The translations under genes were made by a program, and so were the position numbers. The notes beneath the pieces were generated by a model that did not search any database, had not been told where the DNA came from, and was given only the letters and a program-made list of their open reading frames with translations. Positions 25,666 through 34,077 of a stretch of 51,871 nucleotides of DNA are shown one piece after another. Where the stretch lies: positions 1 through 51,871 of the forward strand of contig JBJDXR010000017.1 of NCBI GenBank assembly GCA_051866775.1. The letters run 5' to 3'. The stretch comes from RUG626 sp051866775 (GTDB lineage Bacteria > Bacillota > Clostridia > Oscillospirales > Oscillospiraceae). Numbering within the stretch: position 1 is the first letter of the stretch; each line of letters begins with the position of its first letter.

Positions 25666-26520
25666 ATGGAATATACAACACTAAATAACGGCGTCAAGAT
25701 ACCTATGCTGGGCTACGGAGTTTTCAGAGTACCAGAGGCGGAGTGCCGCTCCTGCGTCTCCGACGCGCTGGAGGCCGGCTACCGCCTTATCGACACGGCG
25801 GCGGCTTATGAAAACGAAGGTGCCGTGGGCCAGGCGATTGAGAGCAGCGGAATTAAAAGAGAGGAGCTTTTCATAACCACAAAGCTTCAAAAAAACGGCC
25901 CCGGCAGGATGACGATGGACGAGTTCGAGCGTTCCATGGAAAAGCTCAGGCTGGATTATGTCGATCTGTACCTGATACATCAGCCCTTCGGCGATGTGTA
26001 CAGCGCCTGGAGGTGTCTTGAGGAGCTATACGATTCCGGCAGGGTGCGCGCAATCGGCGTCAGCAACTTCAGTTCCGCAAGGCTCACGGATCTTATGTGC
26101 AACAACAGGCTCGCCCCCGCACTCAACCAGATCGAAATCAATCCCTTTGATCAGAAATCCGAGCGTGTGGCTTACATGAAGGAGAACGGCGTGCAGCCTC
26201 AGGCGTGGGCGCCGCTTGCTCAAGGCAAGGGGAACTTCTTTGAAAATGAGGTCCTCACAAATATCGGAAAAAAGTACGGCAAGTCACCGGCACAGGTGGC
26301 GCTGCGCTGGCAGATAGAGCGGGGCGTGGTGGCGATACCCAAGACCACCAAGAAGGCACGTATGACAGAGAATATCGATATCTTTGATTTCAGCCTCTCT
26401 GACGAGGATATGGCCGCTATTGCCGGACTGGAAACCGGGAATCCCCACAATCTGCACGAGGACGTCAATTTTATAAAGTTTCTATGTTCCAAGTGGAATC
26501 TTTTAGGAACTGCCGACTGA
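25666..26520 (+). CDS. Aldo/keto reductase
   Basis: 284-residue (alpha/beta)8 NADPH-dependent oxidoreductase. The catalytic tetrad is visible: Asp in RLIDTAAAYEN with Tyr five residues later, Lys in FITTKLQ, His in LYLIHQPF. The NADPH-binding end reads VVAIPKTTKKARMTENIDIF, as in the family of 2,5-diketo-gluconate reductase-like enzymes. The ATG at 25666 (MEYTT) has GGAG 9 nt upstream; two earlier in-frame ATGs lack such sites. It is monocistronic with a strong terminator. Substrate unknown. Confidence 0.94.
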   Translation: MEYTTLNNGVKIPMLGYGVFRVPEAECRSCVSDALEAGYRLIDTAAAYENEGAVGQAIESSGIKREELFITTKLQKNGPGRMTMDEFERSMEKLRLDYVDLYLIHQPFGDVYSAWRCLEELYDSGRVRAIGVSNFSSARLTDLMCNNRLAPALNQIEINPFDQKSERVAYMKENGVQPQAWAPLAQGKGNFFENEVLTNIGKKYGKSPAQVALRWQIERGVVAIPKTTKKARMTENIDIFDFSLSDEDMAAIAGLETGNPHNLHEDVNFIKFLCSKWNLLGTAD

Positions 26521-26524
26521 TTCT

Positions 26525-26569
26525 AAAAAAACATCAGCGGGGACCTTATGGCCCCCGCTGATGTTTTTT
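26525..26569 (+). terminator. Terminator after the aldo/keto reductase gene
   Basis: AAACATCAGCGGGG pairs with CCCCGCTGATGTTT, followed by TTTTTT. Confidence 0.92.
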
Positions 26570-26707
26570 AATGTACATTTTATTGCCAGCTTTTTGGGGA
26601 GCAACAAACTTTTGGTGTATTTGGTGGGTCAATGTAAAACACCCCCTTATCCCCCGGGGGCACTGCGATACACTTCGCGCCAGACTATAGGCCAGCTGTT
26701 TTGTATC

Positions 26708-26736
26708 TTGATTTTTTCATATTATCGGTGTAAAAT
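26708..26736 (+). promoter_or_regulatory. Promoter of the flippase gene block
   Basis: TTGATT (26708-26713), 17 nt, TAAAAT (26731-26736), 80 nt upstream of the flippase start. Confidence 0.6.
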
Positions 26737-26816
26737 ATCCCTATTTTGAATAGATTCATAGTGGGGTTTTTGCCTCTGTCAAGTCCCGTATTCGATATGC
26801 AGAAAGGACGATAGAA

Positions 26817-28433
26817 TTGGCTGAATCGAGAAAACAAAATTACCTGACAGGAGCGGCAATCTTAGCGGCGACGGTGGCGATCACCAAGGTCATCGGCGCC
26901 ATCTATAAGATCCCTCTGTACAACCTGTTGGGGGACGAGGGCTCGGCCCACTTCCAGGTGATGTACAACATCTATAACCTGCTGCTGACCATCGCCACGG
27001 CCGGCGTGCCGCTGGCCATATCCCGGCTCATCTCCGCCTCCCGCGCCGTCGGAAAGTACGGTCAGGCGAAGCGCTATTACTCCGTCGGGATGATGGTCTT
27101 CGGCGTGATCGGCATTGTCGGGATGCTGATTATGCTCCTGTTTGCCCAGCCGCTGGCGGATTTCATGAACGACCACGAGGTGGCCGGCGGCGTGCGTGTG
27201 CTGGCCCCCGCCGTGTTCTTCGCCTGCATCATCTCCGTGTACCGGGGCTACTCCCAGGGCCACAACGATATGATCCCCACGGCCATCTCCCAGATAATGG
27301 AGGTTCTCTGCAAGCTAATTTTCGGTCTGGCGATAGCGTGGTATTTATCCAGCACCGGTTACGGCTCTGCCGCCGTGGCGGCGGGAGCCATCGTCGGCGT
27401 GACGATTGGGCTGGGTCTCTCGGTGCCTATCATGGCCGCCTACAAGCGGCGGATCGCTGCCCGGTACGCCGGGGAGAATGTTCTGGACACGCCCGACACC
27501 CGCTTGAGAACCTGCAAGCAGATTCTCAAGGTCAGCATCCCCATCACCCTCGGCTCCTCCGTTCTCAACATCATCACACTGATCGATTCCAAGCTGGTGC
27601 TGGGGCGGCTTCAGACGGGAGCGGGCTTCTCCTACACGGACGCCAAGGTGCTCTACGGGGTCTATTCCAAGGGGCTGACGCTCTTTAACGTCCCCTCCTC
27701 CTTCATAACGCCGGTGGTGGTGGCAGTGGTGCCGGTGATTGCGGCCGCCATTGCCAAAAAGCACCGTACAGAGGCGAAGAACACAATGGAGTCCTGCATG
27801 AGGATCACGAATCTGCTGGCGATGCCGGCGGGTGTGGGTCTGTGCGTGCTGTCGGAGCCGATTTTTAACGTCCTGTATCCCAACTCCAACGAGAACGGGC
27901 CTCTGCTGCTGGCACTGCTGGGCATCGCGTCCTACTTTGTCTGCACCTACATCATCACAAACGGGATACTCCAGGCCAGCGGACACGAAAAACTGGCGCT
28001 CATATCCCTGCCTATCGGCGGCGTGATAAAGATATGCGTAAACTATTGGTTGGTGGGAACGCCCTCCATAAATATAGTCGGCGCACCCATTGGAACACTG
28101 GTGTGCTATGTCATCATCACTCTCATCAACGTGGTGTTTATCTCCGTTAAGCTCCCCGCAAAGCCGAATTTTCTGAAGATAACCGTCAGGCCTCTCATTT
28201 GTACGGCCGTCATGGGCGCGGCTGCCGGCGCGGTCTATGGCCTGCTGGATAAGTTCCTCAATCCGCTGCTGGGCGGCGGAAGGCTAGGGCTGCTTGTGTG
28301 CCTTGTGGGCGCCATTGCTGTTGCCGTCATAATCTACCTTGTACTTATAATTGCTCTTCGGGCAGTCACACGCGACGATATTTTGCTGCTCCCCAAAGGA
28401 GAAAAGCTGGCAAAATTGCTGAAAATACAGTAA
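26817..28433 (+). CDS. MOP-superfamily polysaccharide/lipid flippase (YabM/SpoVB-like)
   Basis: 538-residue integral membrane protein with about 14 hydrophobic segments. It is of the polysaccharide-biosynthesis/MurJ-like class that flips lipid-linked sugars: the start GAAILAATVAITKVIGAIYKIPLYNLLG resembles SpoVB and YabM. The start is TTG at 26817 with AAAGGA 8 nt upstream. Neighbours (mazG, HU, rqcP) recall the Bacillus yabM-yabN-yabO order. Odd: in the first about 1,150 nt isoleucine is nearly always ATC and leucine CTG, while the rest of the window favours ATA and CTT/CTC; the last third of the gene drifts back to ATA. That points to imported or recombined DNA. Confidence 0.9.
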   Translation: MAESRKQNYLTGAAILAATVAITKVIGAIYKIPLYNLLGDEGSAHFQVMYNIYNLLLTIATAGVPLAISRLISASRAVGKYGQAKRYYSVGMMVFGVIGIVGMLIMLLFAQPLADFMNDHEVAGGVRVLAPAVFFACIISVYRGYSQGHNDMIPTAISQIMEVLCKLIFGLAIAWYLSSTGYGSAAVAAGAIVGVTIGLGLSVPIMAAYKRRIAARYAGENVLDTPDTRLRTCKQILKVSIPITLGSSVLNIITLIDSKLVLGRLQTGAGFSYTDAKVLYGVYSKGLTLFNVPSSFITPVVVAVVPVIAAAIAKKHRTEAKNTMESCMRITNLLAMPAGVGLCVLSEPIFNVLYPNSNENGPLLLALLGIASYFVCTYIITNGILQASGHEKLALISLPIGGVIKICVNYWLVGTPSINIVGAPIGTLVCYVIITLINVVFISVKLPAKPNFLKITVRPLICTAVMGAAAGAVYGLLDKFLNPLLGGGRLGLLVCLVGAIAVAVIIYLVLIIALRAVTRDDILLLPKGEKLAKLLKIQ

Positions 28434-28477
28434 ACTGATATATATCTCCGAATTATACTTGCAGTAGAGGAAAAAAT

Positions 28478-29278
28478 ATGATAGATTTTGAATACAAAAA
28501 CAGCTATAATGTTGACGATCTACGGAAGATAGTCAAGCTCCTGCGCGGGGAGGGCGGCTGCCCATGGGACATGGAGCAGACCCACGAAAGCATCCGCCGG
28601 GACTTTTTGGAGGAGACCTACGAGGTAATTGAAGCCATCGATGAAAAAAGCCCTGAGCACCTTAAGGAGGAGTTGGGGGACGTACTTCTTCAGGTGGTGT
28701 TCCACTCAGACATTGAAGAGGATGCCGGCAGCTTTGATCTCGACGCTGTCGCCGATGGCGTCTGCAAGAAGCTCATCCTGCGCCATCCCCACGTATTTGG
28801 GGATACTAAGGTCGCCGGCTCTGCCGAGGTACTCAGCAACTGGGATAAGATAAAGCGTACGGAAAAACATCAGGAAACATTCACAAATACCTTAGAATCA
28901 GTAGCAAGGAGCTTGCCTGCTCTTTGGCGTGCCGAAAAAATTCAGAAAAAGGCCGCAAAAGCCGGCTTTGACTGGGATTCAATAGACGGCGCTCTGGATA
29001 AAATATCTGAGGAGGCCGCCGAGCTCCGGGAGGCGGTCAGCCTTGGAGATAACGCCGAGGAGGAGCTTGGCGATCTGCTTTTCGCAGCCGTTAACGCCGC
29101 CCGCTTTATAAAGGCGGACCCCGAGGATGCGCTAAAGGCCGCCTGTGATAAATTCATCTTGCGCTTTTCATATATGGAAAGGACCGCATCTGAGCGCGGA
29201 CTGTCCCTTGAGGATATGTCCCTTCCGGAGATGGACAAGCTTTGGGATGAGGCGAAGGATGCCCTGAAAAACACCTGA
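28478..29278 (+). CDS. mazG: Nucleoside triphosphate pyrophosphohydrolase MazG
   Basis: 266 residues, hydrolysing (d)NTPs to monophosphates to remove noncanonical or excess nucleotides. Two MazG repeats are present: residues about 8-115 (GGCPWDMEQTHESIRRDFLE, EETYEVIEAID, EELGDVLLQVVFHS) and about 150-240 (EEAAELREAV, EEELGDLLFAAVNAARF), with the metal-binding EExxE and ExxD patterns. Length is normal for the two-domain form. ATG at 28478 with GAGG 7 nt upstream; it follows the flippase by 44 nt and is likely co-transcribed. It corresponds to the C-terminal part of B. subtilis YabN. Confidence 0.95.
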   Translation: MIDFEYKNSYNVDDLRKIVKLLRGEGGCPWDMEQTHESIRRDFLEETYEVIEAIDEKSPEHLKEELGDVLLQVVFHSDIEEDAGSFDLDAVADGVCKKLILRHPHVFGDTKVAGSAEVLSNWDKIKRTEKHQETFTNTLESVARSLPALWRAEKIQKKAAKAGFDWDSIDGALDKISEEAAELREAVSLGDNAEEELGDLLFAAVNAARFIKADPEDALKAACDKFILRFSYMERTASERGLSLEDMSLPEMDKLWDEAKDALKNT

Positions 29279-29393
29279 TCACGCATTTAAGGACCGCCAG
29301 GCCGCACATCGGACTGCGGAATGAGTCTTTAAAAATATACACCACATAAACCCCGTGGGAAGCCCCCGGGAAAATTCAGGAGGATTTTATACT

Positions 29394-29669
29394 ATGAACA
29401 AGACAGAACTCATCAGCACCGTCGCTGAAAAGGCCGGACTCTCCAAGAAGGACAGCGAGAAGGCCGTCAATGCTGCTATTGATTCCATTGTAGAGGCCCT
29501 CAAGGATGGCGACAAGGTTCAGCTGATCGGCTTCGGCTCTTTTGAGGTGAAGGAGCGCGCTGCACGCACCGGCCGTAACCCCAGGACCGGCGGCGCTATA
29601 AAGATTCCCGCTTCCAAGCTGCCCCAGTTCAAGGCAGGCAAGGCTCTTAAGGACGCCGTTTCCGAGTAA
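29394..29669 (+). CDS. HU-family DNA-binding protein
   Basis: 91-residue nucleoid protein that bends DNA as a dimer. The pattern is classic: MNKTELISTVAEKAGLSKKD, then GFGSFEVKERAARTGRNPRTG, with the DNA-contacting arm RNPRTGGAIKIPA. The start at 29394 has AGGAGG 9 nt upstream. It lies between mazG and the RqcP gene and is followed by its own terminator, so it is probably transcribed at a higher level than its neighbours. Confidence 0.97.
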   Translation: MNKTELISTVAEKAGLSKKDSEKAVNAAIDSIVEALKDGDKVQLIGFGSFEVKERAARTGRNPRTGGAIKIPASKLPQFKAGKALKDAVSE

Positions 29670-29726
29670 TTTTTCCAAAGGCCGGAAACCGCAGGGCTGC
29701 GGTCGGCACGATCATCAATGATCCTG

Positions 29727-29768
29727 ATTTGCCCCGGCAGCTTAGCCGGGGCAAATTTTATTTTTTAA
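29727..29768 (+). terminator. Terminator after the HU gene
   Basis: ATTTGCCCCGGC pairs with GCCGGGGCAAAT around a 6-nt loop, followed by TTTATTTTTT. It lies just ahead of the rqcP ribosome binding site. Confidence 0.9.
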
Positions 29769-29791
29769 CAACCGTCAAGGAGAAGGAAAGC

Positions 29792-30034
29792 ATGAGATTG
29801 GATAAATACCTTAAGGTATCGCGCCTTATAAAGCGGCGCACCGTGGCCGCGGAGGCATGTGACGGCGGCCGCGTCTCGGTAAACGGCAAGGTGGCAAAGC
29901 CCTCTCAGGATGTAAAGCCCGGGGATGTTATTGAACTGTCCTTCGGTCAGCGTAAGGTCAGGGTCGAGGTGCTGTCGGTTCAGGAGACCGTCCGCAAGGA
30001 CGATGCCGCCGGCATGTACCGCGAGATCGTCTGA
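29792..30034 (+). CDS. rqcP: S4-domain RNA-binding protein, RqcP/YabO type
   Basis: 80 residues. The S4 domain begins at the start (MRLDKYLKVSRLIKRRTVA) and continues with ACDGGRVSVNGKVAKPS and the KPGDVIEL strand. B. subtilis RqcP (YabO) works with RqcH in ribosome-associated quality control, adding alanine tails on stalled 50S complexes. The ATG at 29792 has AAGGAG upstream; the longer frame reads through the HU terminator and is not coding. Context (yabM-mazG-yabO order) supports this over the heat-shock protein Hsp15. Confidence 0.93.
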   Translation: MRLDKYLKVSRLIKRRTVAAEACDGGRVSVNGKVAKPSQDVKPGDVIELSFGQRKVRVEVLSVQETVRKDDAAGMYREIV

Positions 30035-30057
30035 TATGCGTTAAGGAATGTCGTAAA

Positions 30058-31398
30058 ATGAAGAATTTTAAATGGGATAAAAAATATCTTTACTGGGGTG
30101 TAACCGCCTTTTGCGTGATCGTATGCAGCATTGCCTTCTTCTGGGTGCTGAATAAATGGTCCGGAGTCTACCACACCTTGGGCCTTGTTCTCGGAGCGCT
30201 GTCGCCGTTTATTTACGGGATCCTGATCGCATATCTTAATAACAAGGTCATGATGTTCTTTGAAAAGCATCTGCTCAGCAAGCTTGCAAAGAAGATGTTC
30301 CCGGAAAAGCCGGTAACGGCCAGAAAGGCGGCCAGAATATTCTCCATTCTTGTGACCGTGCTGCTCGTTCTGGGCGTTATCGTAGGCATCCTGCTTATCT
30401 TCCTGCCGCAGATATACCACAGCGTTGTCAGGCTCATTACCGAGTCCTCCCGGTACATAACGATCGCCGTGGCTTGGGTGGAGAAGTACATGCAGGGCGA
30501 CAAGCTGGAGCCTGTCGTGGTGGAGTGGCTCAACACCGCCGGGGAGCACCTGGTAGCTTGGCTGGAGACGGACGTGCTGCCCCAGATCAGCACCCTTATA
30601 TCCAGCATTACCGGCGGCGTCATAAGCATAGTGACGGTGGTAGTGGATTTCTTTATAGGGCTTGTGATCTCCATATACATCCTTTATAACAAGGAGACCT
30701 TCTGTGCTCAGGTGAAGAAGCTTCTTATGGGCGTCTTCAAGCCGCGTATGACCTATAACCTGATTCGTGAGATGAACTTTATAAACGAGGCCTTCGGCGA
30801 CTATCTGGTGGCAGAGATCATAGACTCCCTCATTGTGGGCGTGGTCAACTATATTTTTATGGTCATTGTGGGTATGCCCTATGCGGCCTTGGTCAGCATA
30901 CTGATGTGCCTTACAAACCTTATACCCATATTCGGACCGTTTATCGGGGCCATACCCTCTGCCCTGCTCATACTGCTTGAGGATCCGATGATGTGTCTGG
31001 TGTTTATCATATTCACGCTGGTACTTCAGCAGCTTGACGGGCACATACTCAAGCCAAAGATCCACAGCACCAAATCCGGGATCTCAGGTTTCTGGATCAT
31101 GTTTGCGATCCTGTTCTTCGGCGGCCTCTTCGGCATAGCAGGTATGATTCTTGGCGTGCCGATCACTACGGTCCTGTACAGCATCATCCGCAGGCTCAAT
31201 AACCGCCATCTGCGCCGGCGCGGCCTTCCTGAAGATACACAGTTTTACAAGGATGTGGACTACATTGATCCCGAGACCGGTAAGCCTGTCTACAAGCCGG
31301 GGCGCTCCCCGGAGGAGCTTTTAAAGCAGCAGACGCCTCCCGATACCGCAAGCTCTGAATACATTTCGGACGGCGACAGCAATACGGAGGAGAAATAA
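30058..31398 (+). CDS. AI-2E transporter family permease
   Basis: 446-residue integral membrane protein with about 7-8 hydrophobic helices and a conserved core NLIREMNFINEAFGDYLV...FGPFIGAIPSALL that matches the AI-2E/YdjX-like exporter family (PF01594 type). Family members export autoinducer-2 in some species, or sodium/other solutes in others; the real substrate is unknown here. A charged 60-residue tail (YKPGRSPEELLKQQ) follows the last helix. ATG at 30058; the stop overlaps the start of the DUF3842 gene by 1 nt. Confidence 0.88.
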   Translation: MKNFKWDKKYLYWGVTAFCVIVCSIAFFWVLNKWSGVYHTLGLVLGALSPFIYGILIAYLNNKVMMFFEKHLLSKLAKKMFPEKPVTARKAARIFSILVTVLLVLGVIVGILLIFLPQIYHSVVRLITESSRYITIAVAWVEKYMQGDKLEPVVVEWLNTAGEHLVAWLETDVLPQISTLISSITGGVISIVTVVVDFFIGLVISIYILYNKETFCAQVKKLLMGVFKPRMTYNLIREMNFINEAFGDYLVAEIIDSLIVGVVNYIFMVIVGMPYAALVSILMCLTNLIPIFGPFIGAIPSALLILLEDPMMCLVFIIFTLVLQQLDGHILKPKIHSTKSGISGFWIMFAILFFGGLFGIAGMILGVPITTVLYSIIRRLNNRHLRRRGLPEDTQFYKDVDYIDPETGKPVYKPGRSPEELLKQQTPPDTASSEYISDGDSNTEEK

Positions 31399-31802
31399 TG
31401 CGTGTTTTGATTATAGACGGCCAGGGCGGCAGGATGGGCGCCCTGTTGGTAAAGAAAATAAAAGAGTCGGCCCCTCAGGTCACCGTTACGGCAGTGGGTA
31501 CAAACAGCATAGCCACCAGCGCCATGCTGAAAGCAGGGGCAGACGCCGGGGCCACAGGTGAAAATCCTGTTGTGCGCGCGGCAATGACCGCCGATATCAT
31601 CGCCGGACCTATAGGCATAATCGCAGCCCACTCCATAATGGGCGAGGTCACTCCCGCCATGGCCGAGGCCGTTGGCGGAAGCAGTGCTGTCAAGGTTCTC
31701 GTACCCGTGACAAACTGCAGCATACGCGTGGCCGGAACCTTAGATATGAAGCTCTCCGACTATATAGACTCCGCCGTGGGTGATATACTCACTTTAATTT
31801 AA
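31398..31802 (+). CDS. DUF3842-family protein of unknown function
   Basis: 134 residues, Gly/Ala/Val-rich. The N-terminus MRVLIIDGQGGRMGALLVKK resembles a Rossmann-like nucleotide or substrate-binding loop, and the length matches the DUF3842 family found in Clostridia. The function is not known to me. It overlaps the AI-2E family gene by 1 nt (ATG within TAATG), so it is translationally coupled. Confidence 0.85.
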   Translation: MRVLIIDGQGGRMGALLVKKIKESAPQVTVTAVGTNSIATSAMLKAGADAGATGENPVVRAAMTADIIAGPIGIIAAHSIMGEVTPAMAEAVGGSSAVKVLVPVTNCSIRVAGTLDMKLSDYIDSAVGDILTLI

Positions 31803-31820
31803 ATTTAAAGCACTGCATAC

Positions 31821-31850
31821 AAAAAGAGACAGCCTGGGCTGTCTCTTTTT
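31821..31850 (+). terminator. Terminator after the DUF3842 gene
   Basis: AAAAAGAGACAGCC pairs with GGCTGTCTCTTTTT, so it works in both directions between DUF3842 and convergent radC. Confidence 0.9.
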
Positions 31851-31887
31851 GTCTCTTGGCTTTTGTTGGCCCGGCCGAAGGCACTCC

Positions 31888-32580
31888 CTATCGCTGCTCC
31901 CTCAAACCGGAAAAGAAACCGTTATCGGCCATTGATACAAAGTCATCATCCGCCACAACTATATGGTCCACCAGGGTGATGTCCACGGCCTCCAATGCCT
32001 CTACTATCTTGACCGTGGCAGCCTCGTCCTCCTTTGAGGGCAGCGCTATACCGCTTGTGTGGTTATGGGCCAGTATCACAGACGTTGCGTTCTGGCTCAG
32101 GGCCGTCTCCACGATCTTACGAACGCTGACACTGGCGGAATTTACGCTCCCCCGGCCTATCAGCCGGCAGCTTATCACCTTGCACTTGGCATCCAAGCAC
32201 GCCATATACACCACCTCGTCCGTCTCACCGTAAAAGCGCGGCGCCAGGTATTCTCCCGCCTGCTGAGGTGTAAGAATTATATTGTCCATGCTGCTGCGTG
32301 ATATCATGTAGCGGCGCCCTATCTGCGGTATCAGCTTAATAAGCGTCGCTGTATTTTCACCCACACCATCAACGCGCATAAGCTCGCTTACAGGTGCGTC
32401 GAACACAGCGGACAGCGTGCCGAACCGCTCAATAAGCCTGTGCGCCAGCGGGTTTACATCCCCTCTGGGCACGGCGTAAAAAAGCATCAGCTCCAGCACG
32501 TTGTGATCATCAAAGCCGTCAAGACCCTGCTTTATAAACCGCTCCTTAAGTCTTGACCTGTGTCCATCGTGGATCCCCAT
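31888..32580 (-). CDS. radC: RadC-family JAB-domain protein
   Basis: 230 residues. An N-terminal helix-hairpin-helix region (about 10-85, VDGVGENTATLIKLIPQ) precedes a JAB/MPN domain with the metalloprotease-like motif HNHTSGIALPSKED (His, His, Ser, Asp metal ligands) near residue 175; most relatives read HNHPSGD. The motif spacing is intact. Its role in DNA repair is doubtful in other bacteria. The start ATG at 32580 is followed by GIHDGHRSRLKERF, the usual beginning. Confidence 0.9.
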   Translation of the reverse strand: MGIHDGHRSRLKERFIKQGLDGFDDHNVLELMLFYAVPRGDVNPLAHRLIERFGTLSAVFDAPVSELMRVDGVGENTATLIKLIPQIGRRYMISRSSMDNIILTPQQAGEYLAPRFYGETDEVVYMACLDAKCKVISCRLIGRGSVNSASVSVRKIVETALSQNATSVILAHNHTSGIALPSKEDEAATVKIVEALEAVDITLVDHIVVADDDFVSMADNGFFSGLREQR

Positions 32581-33037
32581 TTAATTCTCTCCCTGCCGTC
32601 GCCGGCACGTTATGATTACTTTTTGTAATCGCGGTGATTTTCCTGCACGGTATATCCTTCACAGCTTCAAATCGGCTCTGTCGCCTGTAAAAGCGCAGGG
32701 TCCGGAATCCGCCTTTTTTCTGCAAAAGGGGGTATTTTCAAACCGCTTGTGTTGCATAATGATGTTTTCCTCCCCCGTGTTTAAAAGTTGACGTAAAAAT
32801 CGCTTTCGCAAACCTTTACAATTAGTTATTCACAATTTCCACAGGGTTTTCCACAGTCTTTTTCCCCTACTGCCCCAACGTTTTTCAGAATTATTACCAT
32901 TTTTTGAAACGACCTGTGCGGGGATTTTGGGGAAAATTAAAAAATCCCCGCAGATTTACATAAAACCATATTTTACGGTGCTTTATGCCAAATAGCTTCG
33001 TTTTTGAATAGGTAAAAATTTTTCCTGCAAAACGCAG
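32581..33037. other. Gene-free 457-nt interval between radC and tsaD
   Basis: AT-rich, with no convincing reading frame. It holds a DnaA-box-like cluster (32826-32855) and an 11-bp hairpin (GCGGGGATTTT at 32918-32928 with AAAATCCCCGC at 32941-32951) that has no U-tract on either strand. Since tsaD ends at 33038 and radC starts at 32580 on the same strand, it must also contain the radC promoter, which I could not place with confidence. Confidence 0.7.
32826..32855. promoter_or_regulatory. Cluster of DnaA-box-like sequences, site 2
   Basis: TTATTCACA (32826-32834), ATTTCCACA (32835-32843) and TTTTCCACA (32847-32855). The last two are 12 nt apart, the same spacing as in the cluster at 24004-24024. 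Confidence 0.45.
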
Positions 33038-34054
33038 TCAGAAAGTGACATTATCTATGTCCATATTTGCGTAGGCGTTCAGACTGCTGCCGGCTCTCGC
33101 CCCGCCCAAATACTCATAATAGCCCTGACAGCCTATCATCGCGGCGTTATCACCGCACAGCTTAAGCGGCGGTACGAAAAGGCGCTTTGCTTCCTTCTTG
33201 CAGGCCGCCTCAAAATCTGCCCTTATTCTGGAATTTGCCGCGACGCCTCCGGCCACGACTACGGTGTCATAGCCCAGATCCCGGGCCGCCTGCATGGTTC
33301 TGGGGACCAGCGTCTCACTGACGGCCCTCTGAAATGACGCGGCCAGCCCCGGCTCATCAAGAGGCTGCCCCTTCTGCCGGGCATTGTGCACGGTGTTCAC
33401 CACCGCGGTCTTTAGACCCGAGAAGGACATATCATAGGGATGCCCCTCTATCTTTGCGTGGGGCAGGGAAAAGGCGGAATCATCCCCGCCCTCCGCCAGA
33501 CGCTGAAGCGGAAGCCCCCCTGGGTACGGAAGTCCCAAGACCCTGGCTGCCTTGTCAAAGCACTCACCGGCCGCATCGTCATGCGTCGCGCCTATAATAC
33601 TCATGTCCGTGTATCCCCGCACGTCGACTATGGCCGTGTTCCCGCCTGATATAGCAAGACACACAAAAGGCGGCTCCAGCTCCGGGAAGGCTATGTAGTT
33701 TGCGGCTATGTGTCCCCGGACATGGTGCACCGGTATAAGGGGGATATCAAGCGCCATGGCCGCCCCCTTGGCGAAGTTGACCCCCACAAGCAGCGCACCT
33801 ATAAGCCCGGGAGCGTAGGTCACGGCAATGGCGTCAAGCTCCGATTTTTTAAGACCGGCCTTGTTAAGCGCCGACTGGGCAAGACGGGATATAACGATTA
33901 TATGGTTACGGGAGGCTATCTCCGGCACGACTCCGCCGTATATGGCGTGCATATCCGCCTGGGAGAACACCTCATTTGACAGCACCTCCCGGCCATTTTT
34001 AACTACAGCTGCGGCCGTCTCGTCACAGGACGACTCAAGTGCAAGTATGTTCAC
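33038..34054 (-). CDS. tsaD: tRNA threonylcarbamoyladenosine transferase TsaD
   Basis: 338 residues. Catalytic subunit of the t6A37 modification of ANN-decoding tRNAs. It carries LALESSCDETAAAVV at the N-terminus, the metal site HHVRGH near residue 109, and the ASKH-fold motif AISGGNTAIV near 130. The start is GTG at 34054 with GGAGG 9 nt upstream. The usual partners TsaE and TsaB are not beside it; only rimI is, 23 nt upstream. Confidence 0.97.
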   Translation of the reverse strand: MNILALESSCDETAAAVVKNGREVLSNEVFSQADMHAIYGGVVPEIASRNHIIVISRLAQSALNKAGLKKSELDAIAVTYAPGLIGALLVGVNFAKGAAMALDIPLIPVHHVRGHIAANYIAFPELEPPFVCLAISGGNTAIVDVRGYTDMSIIGATHDDAAGECFDKAARVLGLPYPGGLPLQRLAEGGDDSAFSLPHAKIEGHPYDMSFSGLKTAVVNTVHNARQKGQPLDEPGLAASFQRAVSETLVPRTMQAARDLGYDTVVVAGGVAANSRIRADFEAACKKEAKRLFVPPLKLCGDNAAMIGCQGYYEYLGGARAGSSLNAYANMDIDNVTF

Positions 34055-34077
34055 TTAAATGTTCCTCCGATCATAGC

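Noticed and set aside
29980..31065. A 361-codon minus-strand frame within the AI-2E family gene
   Set aside because: His/Tyr-rich shadow frame of a membrane protein gene; no homology pattern.
32918..32951. Terminator for tsaD
   Set aside because: The 11-bp stem is good, but neither side has a T-run, so I could not call it an intrinsic terminator.
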